Below are positions 25,150 through 36,890 of a DNA stretch of 64,000 bases, in pieces. The notes under the pieces were generated by a model that did no database searches, was not told the origin of the DNA, and saw nothing but the letters and a program-made list of their open reading frames with translations. Each line of letters begins with the position of its first letter. Within the stretch, counting starts at the first letter, position 1. This stretch comes from Biancaea sappan (taxonomy: Eukaryota; Streptophyta; Magnoliopsida; Fabales; Fabaceae): contig CM073500.1 in NCBI GenBank assembly GCA_037074585.1, positions 28,104,501-28,168,500 of the forward strand. Reading direction: 5' to 3'. The translations under genes were made by a program, and so were the position numbers.

Positions 25150-26664
25150 ATGTCATCCACATCTATATTGGGAGACACTAACCTCTGCCACAAAACCACC
25201 CAACCCTCTTCACCATCACCATCATCTCAAGAACGCCTTCCCAATTATGTGAAGTTGGTGCTTTCAGAACTCAAAGTTCAACGAAGAATGGCCCTTCCGT
25301 TAATTGCCATGAACCTGGCTTGGTTTGCCAAGACAGCCATCACCACGGCCTTTCTCGGCCATCTTGGCGAGATCAACTTAGCCGGTGGCGCCCTCGGCTT
25401 AACTTTTGCTAACGTCACTGGCTTCTCCATCTTGAACGGCCTTTGTGGTGCCATGGAACCCGTCTGTGGACAAGCTTATGGTGCCAGGAACTTCAGACTT
25501 CTTCATAAGACCCTTCTCATGACAATCCTCTTGTTGCTATTCTTAACACTTCCCATCTCTTTCTTGTGGCTCAACATCGACAAAATCTTAGTTCAATTCG
25601 GCCAACGAAAAGATATTTCAGTTGTGGCCAGAACTTATGCTAAATATCTCATACCAGACTTGCTAGTCACCTCATTTCTCTGTCCCTTGAGGGCCTACTT
25701 GAGCTCTCAGAGCATAAATGTTCCCACCATGTTCAGTTCAGCCGTAGCTCTGGCTCTTCACATTCCCATAAACATAGTGCTCACAAAGTCCATGGGTCTC
25801 ACAGGAGTTTCGATGGCAGTTTGGATCAGCGACCTGATAGTAGTGGTTCCGCTGGCCATCTACGTTGTGATTCTTGAAAACAGGAAGGAGAGCGGGTGGA
25901 GGGAAGGAGGGTGGTGGGATCAGAGCATTAAGGATTGGATAAAGCTGCTCAAGCTTTGTGGGCAATGCTGTCTCACCACCTGCCTCGAGTGGTGGTGCTA
26001 TGAGATTCTGGTGTTGCTCACTGGCCACCTGGCTAATGCGAAGCAAGCAGTGGGAGTGTTAGCCATTGTGCTTAACTTCGACTATTTGCTATTCTCAGTG
26101 ATGCTGTCGCTAGCCATATGTGTTTCCACTCGTGTGTCCAATGAACTTGGTGCAAACCAACCAGCTCATGCGTACCGATCAGCCTGTGTGTCTCTGGGAG
26201 GGGCTATTATATCTGGTTGTTTAGGGAGCTTGGTCATGGTAGGTGCGAGGGGAATATGGGGTCCATTATTTAGCAATGATGAGGGGATCACAAGGGGAGT
26301 GAAGAAGACCATGTTGCTGATGGCTCTGGTGGAACTGTTTAATTTTCCAGTGACGGTCTGTGGCGGCATAGTTCGGGGAACGGGTCAACCGTGGCTGGGG
26401 ATGTATGCCAACCTCAGTGGGTTTTACCTGCTGGCTCTGCCTTTGGGGGTGGTTTTTGCCTTCAAGCTCCGTCTGGGGCTGAGTGGACTATTCATAGGAT
26501 TAGTGATTGGAATTTCTACGTGCTTTATGCTGTTATTGGTATTCATTGCGAGGATTAATTGGGAGGAAGAGGCTAGCAAGGCACAGACACGAGCATGTGG
26601 CGTGCAGCAGCTGGAAGTTGCAAGATTTGACGCAAATCAACTAACTGAAAATGCCAAAGTATAA
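25150..26664 (+). CDS. MATE family efflux carrier, DETOXIFICATION type, intronless
   Basis: A 504-residue multidrug and toxic compound extrusion protein that would move organic cations or metabolites across a membrane by proton or sodium antiport. The hydrophilic N-terminus (residues 1-50) is rich in Ser and Pro. About twelve hydrophobic segments follow in two MatE halves (roughly 50-215 and 275-440). The family motif appears as MEPVCGQAYGA near residue 99, and the second-half signatures RVSNELGA and CGGIVRGTGQP are present. The lack of introns and the MEP-x-CGQ form fit the plant DTX48-56 group, whose studied members sit in plasma membrane or endomembranes; the exact member cannot be told. 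The ATG follows an A-rich leader (CACCAAAAATG). A possible poly(A) signal AATGAATAAG lies near 26727. It converges with the CLPT gene. The reading frame is intact. Confidence 0.95.
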   Translation: MSSTSILGDTNLCHKTTQPSSPSPSSQERLPNYVKLVLSELKVQRRMALPLIAMNLAWFAKTAITTAFLGHLGEINLAGGALGLTFANVTGFSILNGLCGAMEPVCGQAYGARNFRLLHKTLLMTILLLLFLTLPISFLWLNIDKILVQFGQRKDISVVARTYAKYLIPDLLVTSFLCPLRAYLSSQSINVPTMFSSAVALALHIPINIVLTKSMGLTGVSMAVWISDLIVVVPLAIYVVILENRKESGWREGGWWDQSIKDWIKLLKLCGQCCLTTCLEWWCYEILVLLTGHLANAKQAVGVLAIVLNFDYLLFSVMLSLAICVSTRVSNELGANQPAHAYRSACVSLGGAIISGCLGSLVMVGARGIWGPLFSNDEGITRGVKKTMLLMALVELFNFPVTVCGGIVRGTGQPWLGMYANLSGFYLLALPLGVVFAFKLRLGLSGLFIGLVIGISTCFMLLLVFIARINWEEEASKAQTRACGVQQLEVARFDANQLTENAKV

Positions 26665-27248
26665 CAACTATTTGGTGGAATTTAGGATTATATGCCACCC
26701 CGCATTCATATATATAGCTATCATTCAATGAATAAGCACGGCTCAACCATCCAGAGAGACTCGACGGGAGGCCATATGTCGTTATTTGTAAAAGTTAACA
26801 GTTTGAATTTTATGATTATTTTTTAAAAAGTATAAAATCATCATCATGAAATATAGACCATTGGCTGAGTTCATTGGACACAGAATTTTCAAAATCAAAG
26901 AGGAGATTCATGAGCCATACTTGTATAGAATTGTTGAGTTCCTTCTAAGAACTCCATATTTTAAGTGTTTCCGCGATCTACAAGTTTCCTGTAAAACACT
27001 CCAAATTAATTAACCCTGTCATTGGCTCTTTGTTTTACCCTTTTTTTTTCTTTTTTTTTTGGGGGGGGGGGATTATATTTAAAAATGAAAAAGTTAGCTA
27101 CATTTTTTTTCCCGATAAACAGGTAGCTGCCATTTTTAAATCAATGCAATGGCCAGAATGGCCCATTCATCTATTATACAAACAAATGCACCAATAATTA
27201 CCATGCATTCAAAGCAGTACTGTAGTGTATAAATATCAAAGCAAAACA
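26665..27248. other. Convergent intergenic region between MATE and CLPT
   Basis: Holds the 3' ends of both genes. A T-rich run followed directly by ten or more G residues (about 27040-27071) is the only odd feature; it could be a real homopolymer or a sequencing/assembly weak spot. Confidence 0.5.
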
Positions 27249-30200
27249 TCAGTCATCTATAAACCCAGGATTTGATATTAAAGCCTGTAGCTCTTTAGCT
27301 TTCTCAGTATTAAAGCCAAGGGTGAACAGTACTTTGTGACCAGGGGATTCTGCTTCAGACCAAATGCCGAGGAGTATATGTATTGTGGTAATTTCCCCGC
27401 CATCACCTGCAAAGTTACAGATGGAGTTAGAGAATGGATTTACATTTTAGATGTTAAGAATTCCCGGACTTCATTAAAGAAATAACTAAAAATTTTATTA
27501 CTCAGACGGTAGATAAACAGAACAAGACTAAGCAAGATCAGCAGAGAAAAGGATAAACCAGAAACTAAGTCTCTTAAGAGTCACAAGACTCCCCCGAGCA
27601 CAAGCTCCTACACACAACAAACTATCATTCTCCACCGCTAATCCTTTCTCCTCCTCCCTTCCTTTATAACAAACTCTATCCTATTGAAATTCCCTCTCTG
27701 CCCTCTAACAAACTAACAGAATCATTCGCAATGACAGAATCACTCACTCCCACTACATCCCTATCACTACCCACCCCTCAACATAAGCTGATTTTTTTTT
27801 TCTTTCTCCTATTTCAGCCTCCTTTTTTTTTTTTGAACTGCTAGCCAAGCTAGCTAAGCATATGATGGGCTAATAAACGGCCCAAGAGAAGACCAACAGA
27901 TGACCAGACCAAAGATCCAACAAGACAAAGCATGGTATGTATGCTGGCAATTCAATTACATCTATTTCAGCCTATTCCAATCCTTCCCAGCAAAGAAGAA
28001 CTGGATTGGTGCGCCTCGGCTGCCACTGCCACCATAGGATCTGTTCCCTCTAGCACCACCGCCGCCATAGATCAAAGACTGATGCACAAAGAGATCCTCA
28101 CCACCATCATTAGGAGTTATGAACCCAAAGCCCTTTTGGTTATTGAACCACTTCACCTTTCCCGTCACCCTCTCACCCATCTCTCTCGTCGTCGAGATCA
28201 ACTTCTTCGTCTTCCTCTTCCTCTTCATTGCCAACGACCCTCTGGTGATGTTCACTGATGACAGAGCTCCGGAGCCCATAATGTGCGTGGTCTGGTGTTG
28301 TCTGTTTTTCTCACCATTTCCTCTCCAATTTCCCTTAAACCACTTCGTCGACAGATTCTAAGTTGCTATTGCTGGTGTCAAGCTTCGGTTGGTACTTGTC
28401 GATGACAATATCAAACCCACACTTCCATTCTTGTGGTTTTGTGCGTCTAACAACCCAAGAAATGACCCATTAACAATGGTAAAATGGGTTTGCCCCATTT
28501 TCTTTTTATTATCGTCCCACTTCTGCTTTTCTAGGCCCAGCCCATTCTCTGAGAACCGACCCCCTCCAGAGGCCCAGGTTGTGACTCGATTAACTCCTCT
28601 CCCTTCTCCCTTAACTCTTCCTCCTTTTCCCTGCCTGAACTATGTCGTCATCTCAGCTTCAATGTCACGCGCCAGTTGCAAAGTATCCTCCGTTCTCCTT
28701 GGTTGTTCATTGCTTCCCGAAGATGGTCATGGTCCTCCTTCTCTCTCAGTACCAACAGCTTCATTCATCGGTTTCTCTCTCAACAATCGATTAAGGTCAT
28801 CCATAATGGATTGTTTGAAATCTCTTAATCCTTCTCTCCATTCTTCCATGAAATCTTCCAAAAAATCAATTGTCTGACTTTTTTTTGGTAACATAGAAAA
28901 GATATTGGCTCCCCTCGAATAATTCGGCAAGTCGGACCAATTGTTAGGAACCCAGACTTGATTAAAGAAAGAACTAAAGACTTTATTACTCAGACAATGG
29001 AAAGACAGAACAAGACTAGCAAGATCAGTAACGAAAAGGATAAACCAGAGACTAAGTCTCTAGGAGTCACAAGACTTCCCCAGAGCACAAGCTCCTACAC
29101 ACAACAAACTATCATTCTCCACCATTAATCCTTTCTCCTCCTCCCCTTCCTTTATGACAAACTTTGTCCTATTGAAATTCCCTCTCAGCCCTCTAACAAA
29201 CTAACAGAATCATTCACAATAACGGAATCACTCACTCCCACTACATACCTATCATTAGACTTGTGCACGGAACATCAGATATGAATCATACAACAACTCA
29301 CTAATCATAATTTGTTACGTTTGAGATTAAGGTGTTACATATTGGAGATACCGTGGTAGAGGCATACATATTAGCATTGATACATATTATGGTTTTTTTT
29401 TGATAGAAAGCATTGATACATATTATGGTATTCTTTATTATTCTTAATAATAACAAAGGCCTGTCATTAAAGTAGATCTTCATAACAAACAGATATCATC
29501 TCACAGGTAACAGGAAACATAATCCAGAACATCGTCAATTTGTCAGTCCTCTAGGAAGCTCAAAATGGTTCTGTTTAGCAAGAGAATAAAGTGCCCTCAA
29601 ACACCCATTATTTTCTTTCCCTGTTCCGTTTTCACATTGCTTCAGGACTTTATCTTGCAGTTCATAATTTAAGATTTATCAGAGATCATGACTTCCTAGA
29701 GCAGAACTGGAGTCTTATTTAATATCTAAATCTCAATGACAGTCACAACAAACAGACTAAGCCATCAACGACTTGAATATAGTTTGACTACTCTTATTGC
29801 AACAAAAAGAACTTGAGGAGGAAAAAGCAAGACATGAAAAGTATACCTGATTATTAAGGTACATAAAATCTACACTATTCTAATTTCATTCCAACATAAA
29901 AGTTACTTGAATGATGAACAATTAAAAGCTTCTCACCTAGGATAACTACAAAAGCAAAACCTTTTAAAGTAGATTTTAACCAGTTTTTTACTAGCAGGAT
30001 AACATCCAAACATGCATATGATCATAAAGAAATAGAGAAACTGGAGAGAGAGTTAATAAAACATCAAAACAGAGAAAGTTTAAGTCACCTTGGCAAATTT
30101 ACTGTCCAATACCAAAAACATTTAGTCAGAATATCAACATCGGTTATTCAAGAAGTTTTATGCACTACCATAAATGACAAAAATGATAAGAACCAACCTG

Positions 30201-32831
30201 ATTTTATTTTTTCATCAACAGCCCAGTCAAGGGCCCTTTGAGCATCTTCAGTCAGTGGAGGATGCTCAGGACTGAAAAAATACAAATCAGCCTTTCCAAG
30301 TAACTTCATAATCTCATCAAGCACTTTTAAGAGAGTAATTCCGTTGGCTCGCAAAAATCTAGAAGCTGGATTAGTTCCTACAGCTCAAAGAAAGCTTCAA
30401 CACTATGCATAAATTTACAGACTCAATCTGTACTCGAAAATGATTTGACAGCAAGGAAGGGGACAGAAGTAAATTAAATACAAGGATCTAAAACATTAAA
30501 CATGTCATAATCTTACAACATACAAAGGAATTGCAGCATTTGGGTTGCATGATCTGTAAAATTAGTACCTACTGATGTTATGTATGCACTCATTTTCCCC
30601 GCAATTGTCTTTGAGGTTTTGATTCAAAGGAAGCAGGTAAACAAAATCAAACAGTCCCCAAAAGTTTCCCACATGAAATAACACTTCATTGTAGTACTAG
30701 TAAGCGTTTAAAATAGTACATCTAGTTTCTACAATATGCAAAACTTGAAAAGATATTTGCTTAAAATGAAAAGAATCTGCTTCAACTTTGAAAGAACTAA
30801 AAGCGAACATGCATGAGATTAATGCCCTGGGGCAGGAAGACCAGCTTTGCTTCTTGAGTTTACTTGGTCACCAATAGCTTCTAGGATAACAAATGTTCAA
30901 AGAACACCAAACTAATCTTGAAAAATGATAGTATAGGAGCTAATCTCTTTGCAATTTGGACAGGCTAGATAAGCCGTAACTATTCTTTTGAAATAAATGA
31001 AGCAAGTTATATAATTTACCTTCTCAACTATAAAAGTTAACAATACTACAATAGACCTCCAAAACTTTCATTATTTAACATAACCCCTTTATTAATTTTT
31101 CATCCAAAACCTCAGATATCAGATATCCATATAAGTTGAAAGAGGCCAAATTGAACAAAAAAATACATCTGACCAGTCATCTTTAATGGCAAACAATTTT
31201 TTTTTTGGTCATTTTCTTCTATATTTTTGCAACAACAAAAAGCTCCCTAGAATGATAGGTCAAATGTGCTTCTTGCCAATTTGACTTCTTTCAACCTATA
31301 TGGACATGTGGTTTTAGGGTTTTAGAATAAAAAGTTAAAAAATGGTTCATGTTGTACACAATTAAGAGTTTCAGGGCACCCTTTGTCAACTTTGTAAAGC
31401 TGATAGGATAAATTGCACAACCCCTAAGTTGAAGTGGGTTCTTGCATTATAGCCAAAATATTTAACAGAATAGGTGGGAGTGGGACTCTGCATAAAGACT
31501 TCATCCAAAACTAAGACACCATTTCATGGACAGAATCTTCAGTAGCCACCGCTCTACTGTTATAATGGCAGCAACAAATGGTTCATGTTGTACACAATTA
31601 AGAGTTTCAGGGCACCCTTTGTCAACTTTGTAAAGCTGATAGGATAAATTGCACAACCCCTAAGTTGAAGTGGGTTCTTGCATTGTAGCCAAAATATTTA
31701 ACAGAATAGGTGGGAGTGGGACTCTGCATAAAGACTTCATCCAAAACTAAGACACCATTTCATGGACAGAATCTTCAGTAGCCACCGCTCTATTGTTATA
31801 ATGGCAGCAGTTTGAAAGGGGTGACAGTGAGTTGGCAGATAATGCCTTACTGAGTCTCATACTCTGGATAAGTAAAGCTGCATTCAGCATAGAAAGATGA
31901 TGCACCTCAGAGTATCTCAAATATGAAGATGCAATGGATGAAAGACTTACCTTCAATAAGAACCCCCATGAGAAGAGCTTCAGTACCAGTGTTTGGATAC
32001 TTAAGTTTTCTTGCCTCCAGTTCACCCATTACAAATGATTTTATAGCTTTCGAAGACCATCTGCTTCCACCAAAAATAATTGTCAACGGCTTAGAGAAAA
32101 GGCAATTGGAAAAAGAAATATGGTTATGCTTGGCAGGAAAGATGGAATATCTAGAGGGGAGACATAATAGAATGGAATGGAAATTTTTTTTCATTTTCAC
32201 TCCTCCGTGCTTGGTAAAGAGCAGATAGTGGATAGAAAATAATTTTGAGCTAAGTTTCCCATAATAGAAAGAAAGGTGAACACTTCATAGTTCTAAGTCT
32301 AGAGTGAAGATGAGTTGTATTTTGTGCACCAAGGAGTATGAAGTAACTTGCATTCCAAATTATTCACCCATATATTTCAAAAACTTTCTTTCAACTCAAG
32401 TAATCAACCAAGCACACCTCCAACAATAAAAGTTACCAAACAAAGATTATGATAATCTTTCGGGTAAACTCACATGGGAACCTTCTGACCGGAGGAAACT
32501 CGCTCGGAATTTCTGCAAATAGGAAACAAGAAGAAATCTGAAACGCACAAAGTAGGAAAATATAATTTAGAGAAATCGATTAATCTGGGAATTAAGCTTA
32601 CGCTGTGGGAAGGCTGAAGGAGATGGTGGCAACAAGGGGGCGGCGCTTGGATACGGGAGGTCTGAGACTGAAATGCTGAGGGTGAGGGTGAAGCAGAAGT
32701 TTTGTACCCAGCCATGATGAACCGTGAAGGATATGAGATGAGCGAAGATAAGGATCGAAAGACCTTCTGAAATCGGACTGCAATACCAGATTCGTTGTAG
32801 TAAGCTTGGATAAGAAGCTTGCAGCTGCCAT
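27249..32831 (-). CDS. CLPT: CLPT-type chloroplast Clp protease cofactor (ClpN-domain protein), five exons
   Basis: Predicted exons on the minus strand: 32831-32602, 32512-32474, 32060-31951, 30377-30198 and 27406-27249 (stop TGA at 27251-27249). All introns are GT..AG and phases agree. Together they give 717 bases, 238 residues, the usual length of Arabidopsis CLPT1/2. The first about 70 residues look like a chloroplast transit peptide (Ser/Leu/Arg-rich, few acids). The rest is a ClpN-type repeat domain with SKAIKSFVMGELEARKL, TGTEALLMGV, YFFSPEHPPLTEDAQRALDW and LLGIWSE. CLPT proteins lack the ATPase modules and help assemble the stromal ClpPR core. Nothing is broken. Intron 4 (27407-30197) holds a retroelement and intron 3 a tandem duplication. 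The ATG at 32831 is preferred because the frame upstream has no other ATG. Confidence 0.93.
27452..29254 (-). mobile_element. Small non-autonomous LTR element in CLPT intron 4, carrying a captured gene fragment
   Basis: Two direct repeats of about 314 bases (27452-27766 and 28942-29254) start TGTTA and end CTATCA on the plus strand, flanked by perfect TTAGA duplications (27447-27451 and 29255-29259). In sense (minus) orientation each LTR opens TGATAGG and ends CTAACA/TTAACA, with an AATAAAGTC poly(A)-like signal near its end. A purine tract (GAGGGGTGGG) precedes the left LTR. The 1175-base interior has no pol. It holds a short unrecognised frame (about 28900-28727) and a cold-shock-domain gene fragment. 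It is a TRIM- or TR-GAG-sized element. Confidence 0.85.
27962..28180 (-). pseudogene. Captured cold-shock-domain / glycine-rich protein fragment
   Basis: From ATG 28180 the minus strand encodes 72 residues beginning MGERVTGKVKWFNNQKGFGF, with the RNA-binding motifs KGFGFI (RNP1) and LFVHQS (RNP2) of a plant cold-shock protein. The domain is cut after HQS, and a short glycine-rich segment (YGGGGARGN, YGGSGSRG) follows, so the middle of the parent gene is missing. The same frame is open upstream to an ATG at 28279, probably former 5' leader. It lacks introns and lies wholly inside the small LTR element, indicating capture through an RNA copy. The parent is most likely a GRP2/CSP-type gene elsewhere in the genome. 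Function as a protein is doubtful. Confidence 0.85.
31341..31809. repeat. 236-bp tandem duplication in CLPT intron 3
   Basis: Two head-to-tail copies (31341-31576 and 31577 to about 31809) differ at only about two visible bases (for example ATTATAGCC versus ATTGTAGCC). The duplication lies wholly within intron 3 (30378-31950), about 140 bases from exon 3. It looks recent. Confidence 0.9.
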
Positions 32832-33400
32832 TTTCACAAGAAATTGCAACGATTCAATTGGAGTTCGGTCTTCGGTTACTTGCCCATTCGAGGTTTTGTT
32901 TGCGATAGAACGTTAAATGTTGAAAGCGACGGAAGAAACATGCGGCGTCGACGCCTCGTCAGGTCCACTTGACTCATCTTCCAAGGTAATTTGGGCTAAC
33001 CCTCTGAACCTACATCCGGGCCTTTTGTGGGCCTTTCTGTGGACATATGGTAGGCCCTCACACACAAGTATGAAGTATCTCTTGATTCGCCTAGCAAGCC
33101 CAATCCAATAGCAAGAACTGAGTCACTGAGCTTAAATTTGATCCAGATTACAAAACTGGGCTTACAATGTTGGGCTACACTTACTACCATTTGTAAAACT
33201 GGTATGCTCCCTCTATTTAGAATACAATAGAAGAAATTGATTTTATACAATGATACAACAAATTGCACCAGTATCTCCGCTTGAATTCAACTTAAATCAT
33301 CATAAATGAATCATCCCAACATGTTTGAAGTCCTTTAATATAGTAAACAAAATATGGTGAGGGGAAAAAGAAAAGGCTAATTCATTGAGGTATATTTACC
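32832..33400. other. CLPT upstream region
   Basis: This stretch holds the CLPT promoter on the minus strand. No clear TATA box was seen, in keeping with many chloroplast housekeeping genes. No gene is supportable on the other strand. Confidence 0.4.
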
Positions 33401-34454
33401 CGCTTTTTTTAAAAAAAAAATTTAGATATTAATTATTTAAATTATTTTTAATGTACAAACTTTTTATATAATTCGACTAATATTTTATTGAATTATCTGT
33501 GTAATTTGACTATGTCTTGATCGAATTTAATGTTATGAACTTAGACGAATTTGATATTCTGAATTTAGACAAAATTTCACCAATTGGTCAAATTTTATCT
33601 AAGTATAATTTGGCCAGTACTTCATCAAATTTTACTAAGTGAAAATAGGCACAAATTCGACAAAGCTCTAGTCGAATTTAGTCTAGGAAAATTCGATCAG
33701 TACTTGGTCGAATTCTCTTCTATATTTTTTTTTGTTATCCAAACATTTAAAAATATATAATTTTTATTAAATTAAAGTAATTATATTTCATGTAAATTAA
33801 ATTAATATTTTTTATTTATTATTATTTATCCATTAATAATTTCATTAATTAATAGATATATTAATAAAAATATATAATTTTATTAAATTATTATAATAAC
33901 GATATTTTTTATTTGTTGATGATTTATTTTTATTTGTTTTTATTTGTTTTCAAATGATTTAATTTTATTAATGTGTATAATTAATTATTATTTTAATAAA
34001 TATATAAACTATTTTAAATGATTTTCATAATAGTTTTAATAAAATTTATTTAATATTTTTCAACAATTTAGATTAACGATAATAAATGTTTTTAATTTTT
34101 TAAAATTTTAAGAATATTCCTAATTTTTATTTTTTAAGTTTTAATGAATCAATAATTGTAACTATATTAATACTAAAAAATTTTTATTTTTTTATTTTTT
34201 CATTTTAATTATAGTTCTTAATTTTGTATACATTTATACATATATTTATACAAAATAAATGTATAAATATTTTAATTATAGTTTTTAATTATTAAATCAT
34301 ATTTTTTTAATATTGTTTTTCTCTAAGCCACATATAACAAAATAATATAATAACAATTTTGAAAGATAATTTTTGAAAAATCTTGTTAGATAATATAATC
34401 GTATGAATAAAATATTATTTAATTTAATTGTTCTGGTATGATAGGGCGAGATGG

Positions 34455-34819
34455 GCATGTTGATCGATTGTACCCAATTTGTTTGCAGATTCCACATCGT
34501 GAAGGTCCTCTACGTTATCTATAATCCATTGAACTATTTATACGCGTAAAGTTTAGACGTCCTTATTTCCAAACTATTTTAAGGTGAGGCTCCACTTTGT
34601 CTTTATTGTAGACTAGACAATCTTCATGGCTTCTAATAGGATAAAATTTCTCTTGATATGTTTTTAATATGGTTCTTCCACTTCAAATAACGATATCTAT
34701 GGATCGAAATTAATCACTACAAATTTTTTTCCATATTTGCGATTTGTTTGCAAATCTTTCGTCACGATTTCTAAGAAGTCGGTGTTGTGAGCTAAAATCT
34801 GTGATTGTATGCTCGTGGC
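34455..34819 (-). pseudogene. MULE transposase relic, C-terminal part with zinc knuckle
   Basis: Minus-strand reading continues the relic from 37339 across the solo LTR: a segment resembling the LF-E-R-GARW...FSVEE stretch of plant MULE transposases, then stops, then a knuckle at 34496-34455. The knuckle reads C-G-I-C-K-Q-I-G-Y-N-R-S-T-C, i.e. C-x2-C-x4-[H to Y]-x4-C, so the zinc-binding histidine is lost. Several in-frame stops show it is dead. Confidence 0.65.
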
Positions 34820-35750
34820 TGTAATATCTCAAGAATTTATATGAATATTTAAAGTCTAATTTGAAATTTAGTGAAAAATTTAATTACGTGAAAATGTGCT
34901 TTTTGAATTAGTGAAGAAAATCTGGGAATAGAAATTTTAATTTTTAATTTAGAAAATTTTTACAAATTCTCAAGGACTAAAGTGAAAAGAAAAGAAAGTA
35001 TAGAGGACTTTTAAGAAATGACCAAATAGAAACCTGAGAGGAACAATAAAGCTTATGAGAATGAATTATGAGTCCGGTACCGAAAAGATGATGGATTCGA
35101 GGTTAAAGTGGTATTTGAGACATCGAGAGGGATTAAAGTGAACAAATCTTATAAGCTAAGGTGGCTATGAGCGATTTTATCGAAAAAGAAATTAGTGGGG
35201 CCCACACATACAATTATTAGTTTTTCTTCTCCTTCTTCCTCCCGAGGCTTCATGTTCTTCGTTCATTTCCATCTTCCCTTCTTCAATCATTTCTCAAATT
35301 TTCATCCGGCGATCTTGTATTTTCTAACCATACTTCCGATTCTCAGGAGTTCTAGAGGTAAAGAGGTAAGTTTTATCTACTCTATTTCTCTTTTTCTCCA
35401 TTTTCGGACCTATGGAAGAAAATTAAGATTTTGAGTTTTAATGGATGAATTTAAGTGTGGATGTTAATGTAAAACATTCTTAGGTGGTTTATGATGTTAT
35501 TAGAACAAGAAATTTCGTAGAATTTGGATATTTGAAAAAGTTAGTGTTCTTGATGAAAATTTGAGATTTGAGCTTGGATTATTGGTAGAAATTGGGGTTT
35601 TTGGTGTTAAAACACTCCTTAGACATTAAGGATGAAAACCCATGGAAGAAATCAAAAGAAATGTTGTTTTAGATATGATTTTAGGATTTTTGGATGAAGA
35701 ACACGAAGAACATTGAAAATTTTCCCCAGAAATTTTCCCCAGATTTTCTC

Positions 35751-35842
35751 GTTACTGTAGCGTTGACTCGGTCAACGTTACTGTAGCGTTGACTCGGTCA
35801 ACGTTACTGTAGATGCGTTGACCGTTGACTATTACTGTAGCA
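35751..35842. repeat. Palindromic array in the solo LTR (CGTTGAC-TCG-GTCAACG)
   Basis: Two copies of a 26-base unit TACTGTAG + CGTTGACTCGGTCAACG, plus a degenerate third and fourth. The arms CGTTGAC and GTCAACG form a 7-bp stem with a 3-base loop. It occupies the same place in the LTR where the homologous LTRs have GGCGCC hairpins: upstream of the segment GAAAAGCTCTTTGAGTCTAG. Confidence 0.9.
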
Positions 35843-36533
35843 TCAGTTTTTTTTTTAATATCGTTGAAAAGCTCTTTGAGTCTAGTTTCCAATGGTATAA
35901 GTGTCATTTAGAAATTCATTACCGGTTAGGAGTTATGACTTAAGATGTGAGTAAAGGTCGAGAGTAGTAATAGGAAATTTCTCTATTTTGTAACCCTAAT
36001 GGTTTTTACCTGGTTACAATAGGGATGATTGGGGCGCAAGGTGGGAGCGCCGAGAGCGTGGAATCCAGGTGAGTAGGTAACCTTGCAAAATTAATTTAAT
36101 AAATTAGTCAAAGCACAATATAAATCCCATTTGCGTTATTTGTGAAATTGAGAAGATTATCAGTGTGTGTTCAGGTTGAGAAAAAGTATAATATCATTGG
36201 AAGGTATTTTATTACCTTTGAGAATTGATTTCTCTAGTTGATTAAAGAACTAGATGTGATTGTTCCTTGAATAAATTGGAACATTTTGTAAGTGAATAAC
36301 CTTACTAAACTAATGTGATCTTATTAGATAAGGTACAATACAAGTCTTGTTTATAACATTATTGAAGTGAGAAATAATCAATCTCGCTGTTGATAATATA
36401 TGATGATTGTTATGGTTGATGATAGACATTCAAGGGAATAAAAATATGTGTAAATTCATTTATTTCATAGTAATTATATTGTGATAAATTCTCACTATTT
36501 TATTGATGAGCAAAAGATCTACGAGATCTAATA

Positions 36534-36890
36534 CACGAGTTTGAAAGGGTTAGAGTCCCATACTACTCGGTGTATAAATGTGAAAATCTATGCACGAGTT
36601 TGAAAGGGTTAGAGTCCCATACTACTCGGTGTATAAATGTGAAAACCTATGCACGAGTTTGAAAGGGTTAGAGTCTCATACTACTCGGTGTATAACTGTG
36701 AAAATCAATACACGAGTTTGAAAGGGGTTAGAGTCCCATATCACTCAGTGTATAAATGTGAAAATCTATGCACGAGTTTGAAAGGGTTAGAGTCCCATAC
36801 TACTCGGTGTATAAATGTGAAAACCTATGCACAAAGAGTTTGAGGGTTAAATTCCCAAGTCACTCAGTGCAAGTATTTATGGCATATAAT
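36534..36890. repeat. About 60-bp tandem repeat in the solo LTR (5-6 copies)
   Basis: The units start CACGAGTTTGAAAGGGTTAG and contain ACTCGGTGTATAAATGTGAA. Five close copies and one diverged copy are visible. It is homologous, in reverse, to the shorter array at 14221-14446. Confidence 0.95.

Noticed and set aside
28389..28877. 162-codon plus-strand frame inside the small LTR element
   Set aside because: It is antisense to the element's sense strand, proline/serine-rich and without family features.
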